A stretch of DNA of 64,000 nt from Raffaelea ambrosiae (Eukaryota > Ascomycota > Sordariomycetes > Ophiostomatales > Ophiostomataceae): contig PCDI01000001.1 of assembly GCA_002778195.1 (NCBI GenBank), positions 3,240,857 through 3,304,856 of the forward strand. Direction: 5' to 3'. Both the position numbers and the translations under genes were made by a program. The notes under the pieces are model-generated. The model was not told the origin of the DNA, searched no databases, and saw only the letters and a program-made list of their open reading frames with translations. Position 1 is the first letter of the stretch, and every line of letters begins with the position of its first letter. Shown piece by piece: positions 23,110-35,430 of this stretch.

Positions 23110-25592
23110 CGGACCGCTCATTTTCGGGCTGGAAGCAGCTGCCCGCATTCAACATGGAAAATTTTCTCTCTTAACTCGCCTCCGGGATTCTTATTTTATG
23201 TTCTCAATCTCTTCTTTCTCAGCACGAAGCGTGCCATCTTGTATTATTTCACCATACCACTTTCGCTGTCATTTTTTGATGTGTTTCGCTCTTTTAATTG
23301 CTTTTTTTCTTCACCCGGGCATGTTTGGGTAGCTGCTTTTCTTTATTGGCTTCGTTTTTGTATTTCTTTTTATGTTCATGACCATGACGAAACACGGAAG
23401 TCAGACCTTTATATTTTATATTTTGTTCCCGAATATCCCAGGACGTGATTGAAGAGGATGGAGATACGGTTTATTTTTGGACGCGGAACGCGTGAGTGTG
23501 TCTGCCCATACCCTGACAGAACAGAGAGAAACAATGAACAGTGCCGCTTTTTTATCTTTTTTTTTGGTGGTCTTAAATATCTTTGATTGCTTTGGCTTAT
23601 ATGTGGCCCTGGTGCTATGTGCTCTGGCTGTACTTTCGACTATACCTGCAATCTACGGTTGGTGCTCTCTATATATATCCAACCTTTCGTTTAGCAACGG
23701 GCCGTGGGGGTTGACTCCTGCACCGCCCGAAAGCCGGGCAATATATTTAATATACTCTATCGACAGCTCTACAGAAGCAAAAATGCTACATCAAGTTGGC
23801 AAAGCCGGTTTGGCGACATCCACAGCAATGGGGGACAGTGCGAGGCATTTCCTATCGGCTGAAGTTTTGGTGGGCGTATGCTCGTCACAGGACATCTCCT
23901 TAGGTCGAAATGGTGGTGCTCACGAGACAGCTTGGGCGGATCCCTGCGTATACAAGCATTGCAACAGACTACGTTCTGTTGACAAAGCCATGCGGCGGCA
24001 CTGACACATGACTCTGCCAAGCTGATAAATCCTCGGGCCAAATGGCGTACCTCTGGGGGCGTACCTCTGGGGGCCTTTCCCAATCGGGCAATGCTCTAGC
24101 CCAGACACCGGGCTTCTTGCTCGTTGATCCCTTAAAGGAGCTGTGGCTACGGAGGCCGGTACCTTTCCTGTTGGTGTCTCCTGGCCAGGAAGGATTCCGT
24201 TTGGTTGTGGTGACGAACTGGTGACAAGTCAGCACAGGGCTCACGGTGGTTGTGTTCCAAAGGGAGATACGAAAGCACACACGCAAGACGCAAGGGAGAG
24301 AATGGCAGCCCAATGGAGTGGCGGTGCAACACAAGAAAGAGGAATAAGCAATGCAGAGAGCCGTAGAGTCGGCACGACAGTGTGGGCAAACAGTGCTGAC
24401 ACTCTGTAGGCATAGAGGACGCTTGTCACTGTGAGCAGAGGAGGTCGGGCATGGCAGCTCATTTTAACAGGCAAGACATGTTAATAGCAAACATGCCGAC
24501 CAGGCTGTTGGCAAGAAACATTAGTATCTGAGAGGGCAGAACTGCTCGCAGAAGCTGTCCACGGAGATGTCTTTATTGTATAAGCAACCATTCCTAGGAG
24601 CTAGAGTGATGACGATAAGACCCGCCAGGGAATAACTGCCTGCTCTTTTTCGCCTTCGGCTGGCGAGGGGTGCTCTCGTAGGCAACTGTGAGCTGGCTGA
24701 CTAGCGGCTTCTTGCGTGCTGTCCCGCAGACTGGACGGCGATAACAGGCCGCAAGCTCAGCGAGCAGAGGAGAGCACAGGCCCCACTGATAGCAGATAGT
24801 GGACGGCAAGATACACCGTAACTAATGCACCACACACAGTCGATGCCTGATCAAGGCAGGAAGAAAGCACCCAACACCGTGCCTTCCCTCTTTTCCTGCC
24901 GCCATTTCCCTCTCCGCCTTTCCAGCCAACCGGCCAAACAGCCATCACCGCCGCCACCTCCAACCAGGAGCCGAACCCTCAACTTTCCGCCCTGCACCCT
25001 TTGTCCCTTTCCAATCCNCCCCCCCCCCGTAACCACCACCATTCCACGTCATCAACGTAAAGGGCTGCCCCCGAAATCGACGCAAGTGTCATTTTTTTCA
25101 ATTTCTATTCTGGCCAGGAAGTAAACGATTTGTCCAAAGTGGCGCTCCTTGGGACTGCACGCCCAGCCGATCACGCCTGGTGACTAGAGCCAGCTGCTGA
25201 GAGGGAAGACGAGACGGAGAATTAGCAGCTGCGGCCTTCCAGACAGCTGGAAAGGCGAGCAGGGCGAATCCAGCGGAACGCAAGCCGTTCCAAGCCCTTT
25301 CCTGCGGGTTGTCCGTCGCGACGGCCTCCAGGAGACGACCGATGACGGCAGGCCTGTCTGCTGCGTGAGGGTTTTCTTTCCGGTCTGCTGAGCGGACGAG
25401 AAGGAAGACGAGGAAGAAGACGAAGGGAACGCGACGAAACAACGGGACGGAGACAAGCAAGATACGCAGGCGTCGATCCGGCCACACAGCTCGAACGGAC
25501 CGCCGACACCAGGGCTGCCAAAACGACGAGCTGCCGCTTCGTCTAGACTCTCGATCTCGACCCAAATCCACACGCATTTCGCCCACTCTTTT
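23110..25592. other. Intergenic region between the PH-domain gene and the Gid7-like frame
   Basis: No convincing gene. A 15-bp unit is tandemly doubled at about 24045-24074 (GCGTACCTCTGGGGG). One undetermined base occurs at 25018 just before a C-run. A plus-strand frame at 24825-25124 ends in a possible donor (GTAAAC at 25120) whose phase matches an acceptor at 25624. It could therefore be a first exon of the Gid7-like gene, but its composition looks like leader sequence. Confidence 0.4.
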
Positions 25593-26582
25593 TTGTCTTG
25601 TTTTTGTCTTCCCCCCCCCTCCAGCTTCACCACTTTCGACTTCGACGTCGACGTCAACGAAACGACCTCGCCTCGCTTCTGGCCAAGCGACGCCCACGCC
25701 CCCGAGCGACCGACTGCAGACACCTCCCACCCCCCAACACACACACTCGCTATTATAGCTCCTGCGGGAGGCTCGTGGCTCTCCTGCCTGCAGCTGTCCC
25801 CCCTCACAGTCGACGCAGTGGCCGACCAACTCCCCCGTCCTGCTGCCCCCTTGCCCCCATCCGCCTCCACCACCGACGACCTCCCTTCCCCGGCCAGCAC
25901 GGCCGCCCTCTCTGCCCAGACTACACAGACTACACAGACTTCCCAGACCCCACAAACCGCCCAGAACGCGCTCGCCCCCCCGAGCAGCCAGAACGCCCCG
26001 ACCGCCCAGAACATACCGTCCCGTCCGGACATCGCCAGCGAATCGACCGCTTCCTCCAGCACTGCTTCTTCGAGCACCACCCGCGTCCTCCGCTCCTCCG
26101 GCCGCACAAACCCGCCCGCCCAGATCCTCGGAAGACGCCGCCGGCCTCTTGTCGAAGACGAGGAGGACGCCCAGGACGACAACGACGAAGACGGTGTCCA
26201 CAGCGACGCGACCGAGCCGGGAAACAGCAACGCCAGCAATACCATCGCTACAAGCAGCAGAAGCAGCAGCCGCCTTCCCGCCACCTCCACCAGACGGCAA
26301 GCAACGCTTTCAGCTGCCGCCTCAGCTGCCGCCTCAGCTGCCGCCTCGGCCGCCTCGGCCGCCTCTGCCACCGTCCCGCCAGCCCCTGCGTCTGCGTCTG
26401 CCTCCGCCCCAGCGATAGCATCTCTTCCGGCCTCCTCAGCGCGCAGACGGGCTCATCCCCCGGACGACTCCCCTCCCCGACACCAGCTCCCGCCCTCCAA
26501 GCGTGCCCGCACCGACGATAGCGCCGACGCTGTCGCTGCTGCTGCCGCCGCCGCCGCCTCCTCCTCTTCCTCCGCCTCCAAC

Positions 26583-28576
26583 ATGTTGACGAACGCCGAT
26601 GGACAGGTCGTGTCCGCTGCCTTGAACGGCGGCAGCCGGTCGGCCATCCAGAACGGAAAAGAGCGCGCTCGCCAGCAGTCCTCGGCGGCTCTGCGCAACA
26701 GCCCTTCTTCTGGCCCAGACGCGGGCACCGGCGCTGCCGCACAGTCCGGCACATACTATGGCCACGACCGAGAAGAGGTCACCCGCATCCTCATCCAGGC
26801 CCTCGGCGACCTGGGCTACAGCGACGCGGCCCAGAGCGTCATCGACAACAGCGGCTTTGCCCTCGAGAGCCGACCCGTCTCCGAGTTCCGCCGTGCTCTT
26901 CTGGGCGGCCACTGGGCCGAGGCCGAGCGGCTTCTGCTCGGCGCTACCACAGCCACCATCGTCCCCAGCTCGTCCAGCCTGGTATCACCCAGCAACCGGG
27001 CCGGAGCCGCCACGACAGGAGGCTCGTCCAGCGTCCATGGAACTGGCAATGGAACCCTCAGCCGTAGCAACGGCAGCAGTAGCGCCAACAGCACAGCCGG
27101 CCTGGTGCTGATCCCCGGCGCCGACCGCAATCTCATGCGCTTTGGCATCCGCCAGCAGAAGTATCTGGAACTGCTGGAACAGCGCGAGACCGGCCGTGCG
27201 CTGTCCGTGCTGCGGACCGAGCTGGCTCCTCTGTACCAGGACACCCAGAAACTGCACTTCCTGTCGAGCCTGATTATGTGCCAGTCACCCGACGACCTCA
27301 AGGCCATTGCTGACTGGGACGGCGCCTTTGGCAAGTCACGCCAGACCCTGCTCTCGGATCTGTCGCACTTCATCTCACCCTCGGTCATGCTGCCCGAACA
27401 CCGTCTGGCCGTGCTGCTCCAGCAGGTCAAGGAATACCAGATCGCTGCCTGCGTCTTCCACACCAGCTCCACGTCGCCGTCGCTGTACGCCGACCATTTG
27501 TGCGACAAGGCCCAGTTTCCGTCACACGTCCTGTACGAGCTGGAGAGCCAGTCGGGTGAAGTCTGGCAGGTCCGCTTTTCCCACGATGGCAAGCGTCTGG
27601 CCAGCTGCGGCAGCGGCCGCTACGTCATCATCTGGGACACCACCACCTTCAAGATGCTGCTCAAGCTCGACGGCCATAACCAGGGCATCGGGGGCGTCGG
27701 CGACCTCGCCTGGAGTCCCAACGACATGATGCTCGTGTCGTGCGGCCGCGATGGCTGCGCCCGCATCTGGGACACGCACACAGGCTTGCTGGTGCATCTG
27801 TTTGAGCGCTTTGATGAGCCTATCAGCTGCTGCGTCTGGGCCATTGACGGTCGCTCCATCGTGATCGGCTCCTTTGACCGCGACCGCTCGCTGTGCCAGT
27901 GGAGCCTGACGGGCGAGCGCATCTTCACCTGGACCAAGAAGCACCGCACCGAAGACCTGGCTCTGGCGCCCAACGGCCAGTGGCTCGTCGCCATGGACGA
28001 TCAGTGCCGCATCTACGTCTACAACTTTGTCACGCGCGAGCTCGAGTACGACATGCGACTGACCAGCCGCGCCATGTCGGTGACCATCAGCCAAGACTCG
28101 GAGTTCTTGCTCGTCAACCGCCAGGACGGCGAGATCCACCTGTACAATATCGTCACACGCGGCAACCCCGTGCGTAAGTACGTAGGGGCCACGGGCGGCA
28201 ACTGTGTCATCCGCAGCGGCTTCGGCGGCGCCGACGAGAGCTTTGTGATTAGCGGCAGCGAAGACGGCAAGCTGAACATTTGGCACAAGAACATTGGTGT
28301 CCACATGTTCAAGCTGGATGCCCACCGCCCGCGGTGCAACGCTGTCAGCTGGAGCCCCATAGACCCGTGTCTGTTTGCCACCTGCGGCGACGACAACAAG
28401 ATCAAGATGTGAGTCAATACAGCCCCGCGAATACATATGTATTCGACATTGACTAACCAACCCCATACAGATGGTCTAACAGTGAACGTGTTCGGCAACG
28501 GGAGCTCGAGTTGGCAAACTCCAACGGCGGCGGTCGAGGTTCTAATGGCTGGCGAGCCGAGTTGTCAGATGCGTAG
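26583..28576 (+). CDS. GID7: LisH/CTLH-WD40 protein, WDR26/Gid7-like
   Basis: Exons 26583-28408 and 28471-28576 join to 643 codons from the first in-frame ATG. The second exon completes the last WD motif (KIKIWSN). The intron has GTGAGT, a GACTAAC branch and ATACAG. A LisH-like segment near residue 60 (DREEVTRILIQALGDLGY) leads into a CTLH-type helical region (AQSVIDNSGF; FRRALLGGHWAEAERLLLG). WD40 repeats start near residue 325 (GEVWQVRFSHDGKRLASCG), with about six to seven blades. In yeast, Gid7 is a subunit of the GID/CTLH ubiquitin ligase that removes gluconeogenic enzymes when glucose returns; WDR26 is the animal counterpart. The frame stays open without any ATG back to about 25593 and encodes a Ser/Ala/Pro-rich, basic segment (PPSKRARTDD). 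The true start therefore probably lies in an upstream exon. Confidence 0.85.
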
Positions 28577-29817
28577 ATTTGGTCAATAGTGACTGATTTG
28601 CTGAGTCACGACTGACCGGGCTTGTTGGGTGCCGGGTGCCGGGTGCTGGGTGCTGGGCTGTTTTTATTATTATTCTCATCATTGCTTTTGGGGTCACTGG
28701 GTGTTCACTGTTGATTCTCCGGGTATCTTTTCTCTATTTCTTAACTCTTTTTGTTTTTTTTTTTCTTTTTTTTTGGTTCTTTTGCTTCATTTGTCTGATG
28801 CTATTCCTGTATCTTTGCCCCTCCTGTTATTTTTTTTCACGGTGTTATCAGATTTTGCTAAGGGCTAAACTTCCATCCATCTACTATTCTATCACACACG
28901 CACACAGCATTGCCGGTGGTACTCGTCTCTTGTTCTCGTCGTCTCTTGTCTGTTTTCAAGTTTCTCTCTCTCCACCCATCCCCGTATCAATAGAGGCAAA
29001 GGCAGATTTTCTTTGTTCATTGGTGGTCCGGACTTCGTCTTTCATCATTGATTGCTTCAATCTTGGGGGCATAGAGGGCCGGCTCATGTGCCTGGTGTTT
29101 CCTTCAATGGGCCGTGTTCTGGCAAGTAGCAAAGACAGTAACAATGCATTAATCACTTAGTTTTGTTCTCCATACCGCAGTGTTATTGTTGCTGTCATTG
29201 TTTCCTCCATTGTGCAAAGGGGGAGTTTGTACCTTTACAGCTGACTTTTATTTACAAGAGAAGTGAGAATGCGTGATGTTGCTTTTTCTTTTAAAAAAAA
29301 AGAAAAGAAAAGAAGAAGAGGAAGAAGAAAAGGGTTAAGTCATGTGTCTTGGGAGGAACAAACGGCGCCTGATATTGACAATCCTGAGCATGGCTCGAAC
29401 TTTGAGGGCCTGTGAAGGACAAGGGAAGGGTACAAGGCCCACGCGACGCTTTCGTTTGCTTTACAAAGTCTTTTTCTTTCTTCCTATTTAATTCTTTTGC
29501 TGCTTGTTCGGTTGACGAGAGGCTTTGGACCGGTGGCCCAGGACGGAAGCAGCTTGCGTGCATTTTTTGAATTTAAACGAAACGTGAATGTCCATGAGAG
29601 TGAGTGGCGAGTCGATAGGACAGTTGTTGGTCGACTCTGCAAACAGCATACCTGAACGATCTTATGAAAAGAAATTCATTTTCCGCGTAATGCAAAGCAT
29701 ATAGGAATCTTGCGGTACTGCAAGGCTTCTGCATATGGTATCGCCGTGTAAGAACTAGCAGGGAGCCACAACATGGCCACAATGGGCGAGAGGCAGGAGT
29801 TCCCCATGCACCTCTCT
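28577..29817. other. Intergenic region between convergent Gid7-like and 2EXR genes
   Basis: This is the 3' flank of both genes. It starts with a short heptamer-like repeat (GGGTGCC/GGGTGCT units, about 28626-28660), then a T-rich stretch whose hydrophobic translations are compositional artefacts. No gene is seen. Confidence 0.5.
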
Positions 29818-30939
29818 TCAACAGGTCTTATCACAGTCGGGCACCGGACGCAAGACTCGGAAGAAGTCCTCTTGGTCGGGGTCGGGCCAATATTGGCTGT
29901 GCAGCTTGGGGTATTTGCAATAGCGCCTCGTCTTGGCTATGAAACACAGGACAGGTACCTCGTTGTAGAGCTCGAGCGGAAAGTCCCACACCTGGTGATG
30001 CGTGTAGCACGCGGCGTATTTTTTCGCTCCGTCAAAGAAGAACCTGTTGCCTAGATTGACGGCCCGCGTTCTGTTGTACCGGAATATAGCCGCCTCGTGG
30101 GCATCGTGCTGGGAGTAGAAGCTCGTATCCTGAAGCGGGCAATACGCGGGCAGCCGTCCGCTTCGGTCAATCAGGTACATGTGGGCATCGCGCGGGATCT
30201 CGCTCCCCAGCCAGGCCCAGTAGGCCCGCATAGCCACGCCCCGGGGGGAGGCCTCGTGGAGCATGGCATCGATGTCCGGCGGGGGACCGGGACGGTTCAG
30301 GCCGTCGGCCCAGCTCTCGTCAAAGTCCATGGCGAGATTGAGGTACGAGTCCCGCGGCAGGCTGAAGAAGGGGAGATGCGTGAGCAGGGCATCCCAGCGC
30401 AGAGAAAACCCGGCGGCCATGTCTTGCGGCGAAAATCGGAGGCAGACAATATCCGCCCCCGGGTACACCATCCCAAAGCAGGTGATCCGCCGGATGCGCC
30501 GTTGGGATTCCGACAAGGACCGGGTACTTTGGTTCACTGTGTCGAGGCGCCGGAGGAGCTCGGCGCGTGATTCGCGGCAGGCGGCTCGCAGGCCCGTGTT
30601 CCAAAAGTACGAGAACCGGTTCGCCCGGATCCACGAGCATTCCGACGGCGGGGCGGACTGCAGCCGATAGTTGGAGTACCAGACGAACTTTCCACCGGAC
30701 ATCACCTTCATCCACAGCGCTTCGGGAGGGTGATCGAGAATCATCTGCTGCAGCGAACTCTGCGGGCGTCCGGCGTCGTCGGTATGAAAGAGCGAGTAGT
30801 AAAGCAGTCGGGGCGTCTCGTCTTTGCTGATGGCCATTTGCCAGATCATCAAGCGCAGCTCTCCTGGCAGGTGAGAAAAGCGAAGAAACTGGGTGGCCGC
30901 TGGGGAGGGCGTGGCCGCCCGGGCATCATCGTTGTTCGG
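29818..30939 (-). CDS. 2EXR-domain protein (5' end uncertain)
   Basis: The frame from 30939 down to the stop at 29818 gives 373 residues. It contains the signature of fungal 2EXR proteins, an F-box-like start: FSHLPGELRLMIWQMAI, followed by basic/aromatic sequence such as NTGLRAACRESRAELLRR. These proteins form a large, lineage-expanded fungal family of unknown function, possibly protein-interaction modules. No in-frame ATG precedes the motif. An acceptor (CTCTAG) ends at 30940, so a first exon is needed. A phase-compatible candidate is 31112-31077 (ATG, donor GTAACG), but it is weak. The gene is convergent with the Gid7-like gene and in tandem with the ATPase gene upstream. Confidence 0.7.
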   Translation of the reverse strand, partial: PNNDDARAATPSPAATQFLRFSHLPGELRLMIWQMAISKDETPRLLYYSLFHTDDAGRPQSSLQQMILDHPPEALWMKVMSGGKFVWYSNYRLQSAPPSECSWIRANRFSYFWNTGLRAACRESRAELLRRLDTVNQSTRSLSESQRRIRRITCFGMVYPGADIVCLRFSPQDMAAGFSLRWDALLTHLPFFSLPRDSYLNLAMDFDESWADGLNRPGPPPDIDAMLHEASPRGVAMRAYWAWLGSEIPRDAHMYLIDRSGRLPAYCPLQDTSFYSQHDAHEAAIFRYNRTRAVNLGNRFFFDGAKKYAACYTHHQVWDFPLELYNEVPVLCFIAKTRRYCKYPKLHSQYWPDPDQEDFFRVLRPVPDCDKTC

Positions 30940-31437
30940 CTAGAGCCGTTGAGACCGCAAATGATGCTGGTGGTGGCAGTTGAACGGAGATTTGGTGATG
31001 TGTGGCGCACTGTGTCGCTTAGACTGTTGGTTCGTACCAACACAGGCTATTATTACTTGTTTTGTAGAAACGTTACATCACGTGCCGACTCACGAGCCAA
31101 TGTAGATATCATGGTAGAGAAATGACACGGGCGACGCCTAGCAGTTTCTGCTTTTGCAACTATAAACGCCTAGAAGGATGGCTTGAAAGCCAGGAGTCCC
31201 GAAAGCCGACAGGCTGAAGAAAGAAGCAAAAAAAAGCCCTATAAAAATGAAAGGAAAGGATATGGAAGACACTTGGTAACCCTTGGAACGAGTCAAAACT
31301 TTTGACAACCTGGCTCAACTCCTACAGTCCCTTGTCCACCAGACAGCCACCACAAATTTGGACAGCATTGGGCAGCATACATGCTAGAAGGCCCTCCAAG
31401 CTCTCTCTCACCATCCCTCTCCGCCACAACCGTCTTG
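30940..31437. other. Short intergenic region with the putative 2EXR first exon
   Basis: It holds the upstream region of the 2EXR gene, including the weak candidate first exon at 31077-31112, and the 3' flank of the P-type ATPase. Nothing else is seen. Confidence 0.4.
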
Positions 31438-34400
31438 TTACCAAGCAATCTTGGCCAGGACACCGCGAGGCCACTGGCGAACACAGTACTTGCGGCCCTC
31501 GTCCAGAAGCAGAATGCCCATGCCAAACGCCATGGGGAGGAACCAGTGCTCGACGGGAACGGGCTCGTTGCCGAGCACAGACTGGAACTTGGGCACGTAC
31601 AGCCAGAAGAAGACCATGATGATGGCGAACAGCATGGCGGCGAACAGGTACAGGTTCTGGGTCTTCTTGTTGAACGCAGGCGGGTGCTGGAAGATGGACA
31701 GGCGGCGCGTGCGGGTGGCGAGGAGGTTGAACCATTGCCTGGTTTGTTAGCAGGTACTTCTATAGGGGTATTTCTTATGGGAAATGGGAGTGAAAAAAGA
31801 AACCCCCCCCCCCCACAAAAACCTACATCACAACAAGATTCACAAAGTAGATGCTGCTGGCCACGTTGAGCTTGGCCGCGTAGTCGTCGCTGTCGATGCC
31901 GGCGGGCAGGTCGCCGAAGCGGAACCAGATGGCGCCGAAGAAGGGGATGCCGTTGCGCTGGAGGTACCAGTAGGCCATGCTGAAGGAGCACAGGGTCTCG
32001 ACGACGCCGAGGAAGCCGTAGGACTGCAGGACCAGCTGCCAGTCGACCAGGCGGTCGCGGCCGGGCACGCGCGGCGGGCGGGTCAGCACGTCGGCCTCGG
32101 GGGTCTCGTAGGCGAGGGCGATGGCGGCGACGGCGTCGGTGAAGAGGCAGATGACAATCATGAGGAAGCTGCTGAGGATCTGCGGGATGCCGAGGACCAC
32201 GTTGGTCAGCACGGGCCAGAACTCGCTGAAGCTGCCGGCCGGCAGCAGGTAGGCGATGGTCTTCTTGAGGTTGTCAAACATCATGCGCCCGTACCGCAGC
32301 GCCTCCACCACGCTCGAGAACGAGTTGTCCAGCAGCACCATGTCCGCCGCCTCGATGGCCATGTCGCTGCCCGCCCCCATCGCGATGCCAATGTCCGCCG
32401 CCCGCAGCGACGGCGCGTCGTTGACCCCGTCGCCCGTCATGCCCACGATGAACGCCCGCGCCCGCAGCTCCCGCACAATCCGCAGCTTCTGCTCCGGCGT
32501 CGTCCGCGCAAACACAATCTCCTCGTACTGCGCCAGCGCGTCCCACTGCGCCTCGTTCAGCGACAGCAGCTCCGGCCCGCTCAGCACAATCGCCTTCTTC
32601 GACGGCTGCGCCACAAACGCCTGCCGGCCGAAGCCCGTCTTGGCCGTCACCACCGCCGCCACGTCGTCCTCCCCCCCCGCGCTGTCATGGCTCGTTGCTT
32701 CCGGGGCTTGGTCGCCTCCTCCTCCTCCCCGCGGTAGAGCCGCCACCGAGTCCACGGCGGCCCCCGCCACCGACGGCGCCGTGATGATGCCGCACTCGGT
32801 GGCAATGGCCTGCGCCGTCAGCGCAAAGTCGCCCGTCACCATGAAGATGCGGATGCCGGCCCGGCGCAGCGTCGCCACCACCGCGGGGATCTCCGGCCGC
32901 GGCGGGTCCACGATGCCGACCAGGCCGACGAGGGTCATGCCGGCGCCGGCCTGGCGCTGCATCTCGGCCTCGAAGCCGGCCGAGCCCATGCCCTGCGGCA
33001 GCGACGACGCCGAGAGCGTCTTGCGCGCCAGCAGAATCACGCGGCGGCCCTGGGCCGACCAGGTGTCCTTGACCCGCGCGACGTGCGCGCGGGCGGCGTC
33101 GTCCATGGCGCGCGAGGCGCCGGAGACCGGGTCCACGTAGAAGCCGACGCGCGGCAGCAGAATCTCGGGCGCGCCCTTGAGCGTGAGCAGCACGTCCCGG
33201 CCCGGCTGGAAGACGGACGCAATGTCCGACGGCAGCGCCATGGCCAGGCCGTCCACGTGGGCCAGCGTCAGGGCGCGCAGCATGTACTTGTTCTTGCTGT
33301 TGAACGGCAGGCTGTACTTGGTCGACCAGCAGCGCCGCAGATCGGCCACGCTGCCGAGGCTCTCCGCGAAGCGCAGCACGGCCTGGTCGGTGGCGTCGCC
33401 GTGGATCGTCTGCTCGTGGAGCGGCTTGCCGCGCGTGGCCGCATCGAACTGGCCGTCGTTGCAGAGGCCGGCCACGGCACGGAGCTGGTCCAGGGCGTGG
33501 GCACGGGGAGGAGGAGGAGGAGAAGGAGGAGCACCAGCAGCAGCAGCAGCACCAACAGCACCAGCAGCACCAGCAGCACCAGCAGCACCAGCAGCACCAG
33601 CCTCACCAGCCTCGTGGCGCTGCACGACCAGAGCATCGCGGGCGCCATCGGCCGTCAGGACATCACGGCCACCCACAGCGACCTCGGTGACGACCATCTT
33701 GTTCTGCGTCAGGGTGCCGGTCTTGTCGGAGCAGATGATGGAGACCGATCCCAGCGTCTCGACGGTCTTGAGCGACTTGCACAGGATGCGGTTCTTGCGC
33801 ATCATGTTGGCGCTGATGGTCATGCTGGCCGTCAGAGCCACCGGAAGACCTTCGGGGATGAAGGCGACAGCCACCGACACGCAGGAGATGATCAGGTTGG
33901 GCACGTTGATCCAGTTGGGATAGTCCTTGCGAAGCCAAGCAGCCCTGGGGTTGGGGTTTCGTTAGCATTGGTCTGGCTATAGAGCAGGATGGGTCGGGCC
34001 CCGGACAAAACAGGACCTAGCACGCACCAAACAATGATCACGACAAGCACCATGACCAGCATCAGCGTGCAGATGATGGCGACAAAGTTGAAGACTTCGC
34101 GCTCCAGCGTCGTCATGCCCGTCTTGGGCTCGTTGGTCAGCTTGGCGATGCGGCCAAAGACGGTGTGGTCGCCCGTGGCCACCACGATGCCCGAGCAGGT
34201 GCCGGACACGCAGTGCGTGCCCTGCAGGCCGATGCAGCGCGTCTCCAGATAGTTGCTGTCGGTCGAGTCGACGGTCGCCGGCAGCGGCAGCGACTCGCCC
34301 GTCAGGATGGAGCGGTCAAACTTGACGTCCGACGAGGACACGTCGACGAAGCGCACGTCCGCCGGCAGCTTGTTGCCGCCCTTGATGAGCAGCAGATCGC

Positions 34401-35430
34401 CGGGCACCACGTCCGACGCCGGCACGCTCTGCTGCTGCCCGTCGCGCACCACCATGCAGGCGTCCGGCAGCATCGTCTTGATGGAGGCCATGACCCGCGA
34501 CGACGACCAGTCCTGCCACAGGTTGAACATGGCCTGGATCACAAAGATGGCCGCCAGCACGATGGCCAGCGCCAGGTTGGCCAGCTGCGGCGGCTTGCCC
34601 AGCGGCTTCCACGCGATGAACACCAGGATCGACGCCACCAGCAGCACCGTGCCGAAGCCCTTGAAGAAGTAGCCCAGGATCTTGGCCGTGCGGTGCGTCG
34701 GCGGCTGCGACGGCACGTTCTTGCCGTACTGGGTCATGCGGCGCTGCACCTGGTCGCCCGACAGGCCGGTCTTGATGGACGTCGAGAGCTGCTGGGCGAG
34801 GTCATCGGCAGAGAGGGTATGCCAGTGGAGGTTTGCGAGGTCTGGAAGGGGGGCAGATGAAAAAAATAAAAAAATTGAATCAGTTATGAATCCGTTCCAA
34901 GATCAGAGATACGAGAGCATACAAAAGAACAATCAAACACAAAAAAAGAATCAAACATACCCATTGCTGCCGGCTTCTTCAGAGGCGCGCTGGCCTTCTG
35001 CTTATAGTCGTCGATATCAATCGACCTGCCCCCATTGTCAGGAACCAACCGTCAAAGTCCCGCACCGTCTCATCTAGTATCCCCTTCTCCATCATCATCG
35101 TCTTCTCTTTCTTCGTCCTCCTCTTCCTCGTCTTCTTCGTTTTCTTCTTTCTCTTCGCCGTCGTCCTTCCATCTTGGTCATCGCCATCATCACTGTCCCA
35201 TCTTCTTCTGCTTACAGGGTCCGATATTGAATAGGCACAGCCGCCGAGGCATCAAGCGAGTTGCGCCGCGGGTGAGGACGGATCGAGAGCGAACCGCTCG
35301 AGTTGCGGTGTGTCATGGGAGGTCTGCCAGTCCGAGGGGCGGCTTGGCCAGCCTCCTCGTCTGCATCGCCCCAGTTGATGTGGCTCTGGCGTTTCTTCTC
35401 CGCGTTGGCCATGATGACTGGGCTTGCCAT
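31438..35430 (-). CDS. P-type cation ATPase, type IIC (Na,K/H,K-ATPase alpha-like)
   Basis: Five exons (35430-35216, 35025-34961, 34841-34028, 33944-31827, 31738-31438) join to 1170 residues, normal for the family. It is an ATP-driven cation pump of the plasma membrane or endomembranes. Visible motifs are ILTGES in the actuator domain, the PEGLP sequence of M4, the phosphorylated Asp438 in CSDKTGTLTQNKM, and the hinge GDGVNDAPSLRAADIGIAMG. The M5-M6 and C-terminal region, CLFTDAVAAIALAYE, is typical of Na,K-ATPase alpha subunits and unlike fungal ENA (IID) pumps. The N-terminus carries RRNSLDASAAVPIQYRTL and SIDIDDYK. The N domain contains a low-complexity Ala/Gly/Pro insert. No beta subunit gene is nearby. 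Transported ions cannot be assigned from sequence. Confidence 0.92.
33506..33612. repeat. Trinucleotide/hexanucleotide repeat inside the ATPase coding sequence
   Basis: GGA-type repeats (about 33508-33530) are followed by AGCACC/AGCAGC repeats to 33612. On the coding strand they translate into an Ala-Ala-Gly run and then a Pro run within the nucleotide-binding domain. Repeat units are multiples of three, so length changes keep the frame. Confidence 0.75.

Noticed and set aside
23477..24004. 175-codon plus-strand frame downstream of the PH-domain gene
   Set aside because: It has a hydrophobic start but no conserved motif, irregular codon use, and no splice or family support.
25098..26371. Long minus-strand frames (about 400 codons) opposite the Gid7-like N-terminus
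   Set aside because: They mirror the Ser/Ala/Pro-rich plus-strand frame, give Arg/Gly/Val-rich translation and show no motif.
28636..29160. Hydrophobic plus-strand frame after the Gid7-like gene
   Set aside because: The Phe/Leu-rich translation follows from T-rich 3' flank sequence.
31784..33982. Plus-strand frames of about 300 codons across the P-type ATPase
   Set aside because: They are antisense to the ATPase exons; His/Arg/Gly-rich composition is explained by codon bias.
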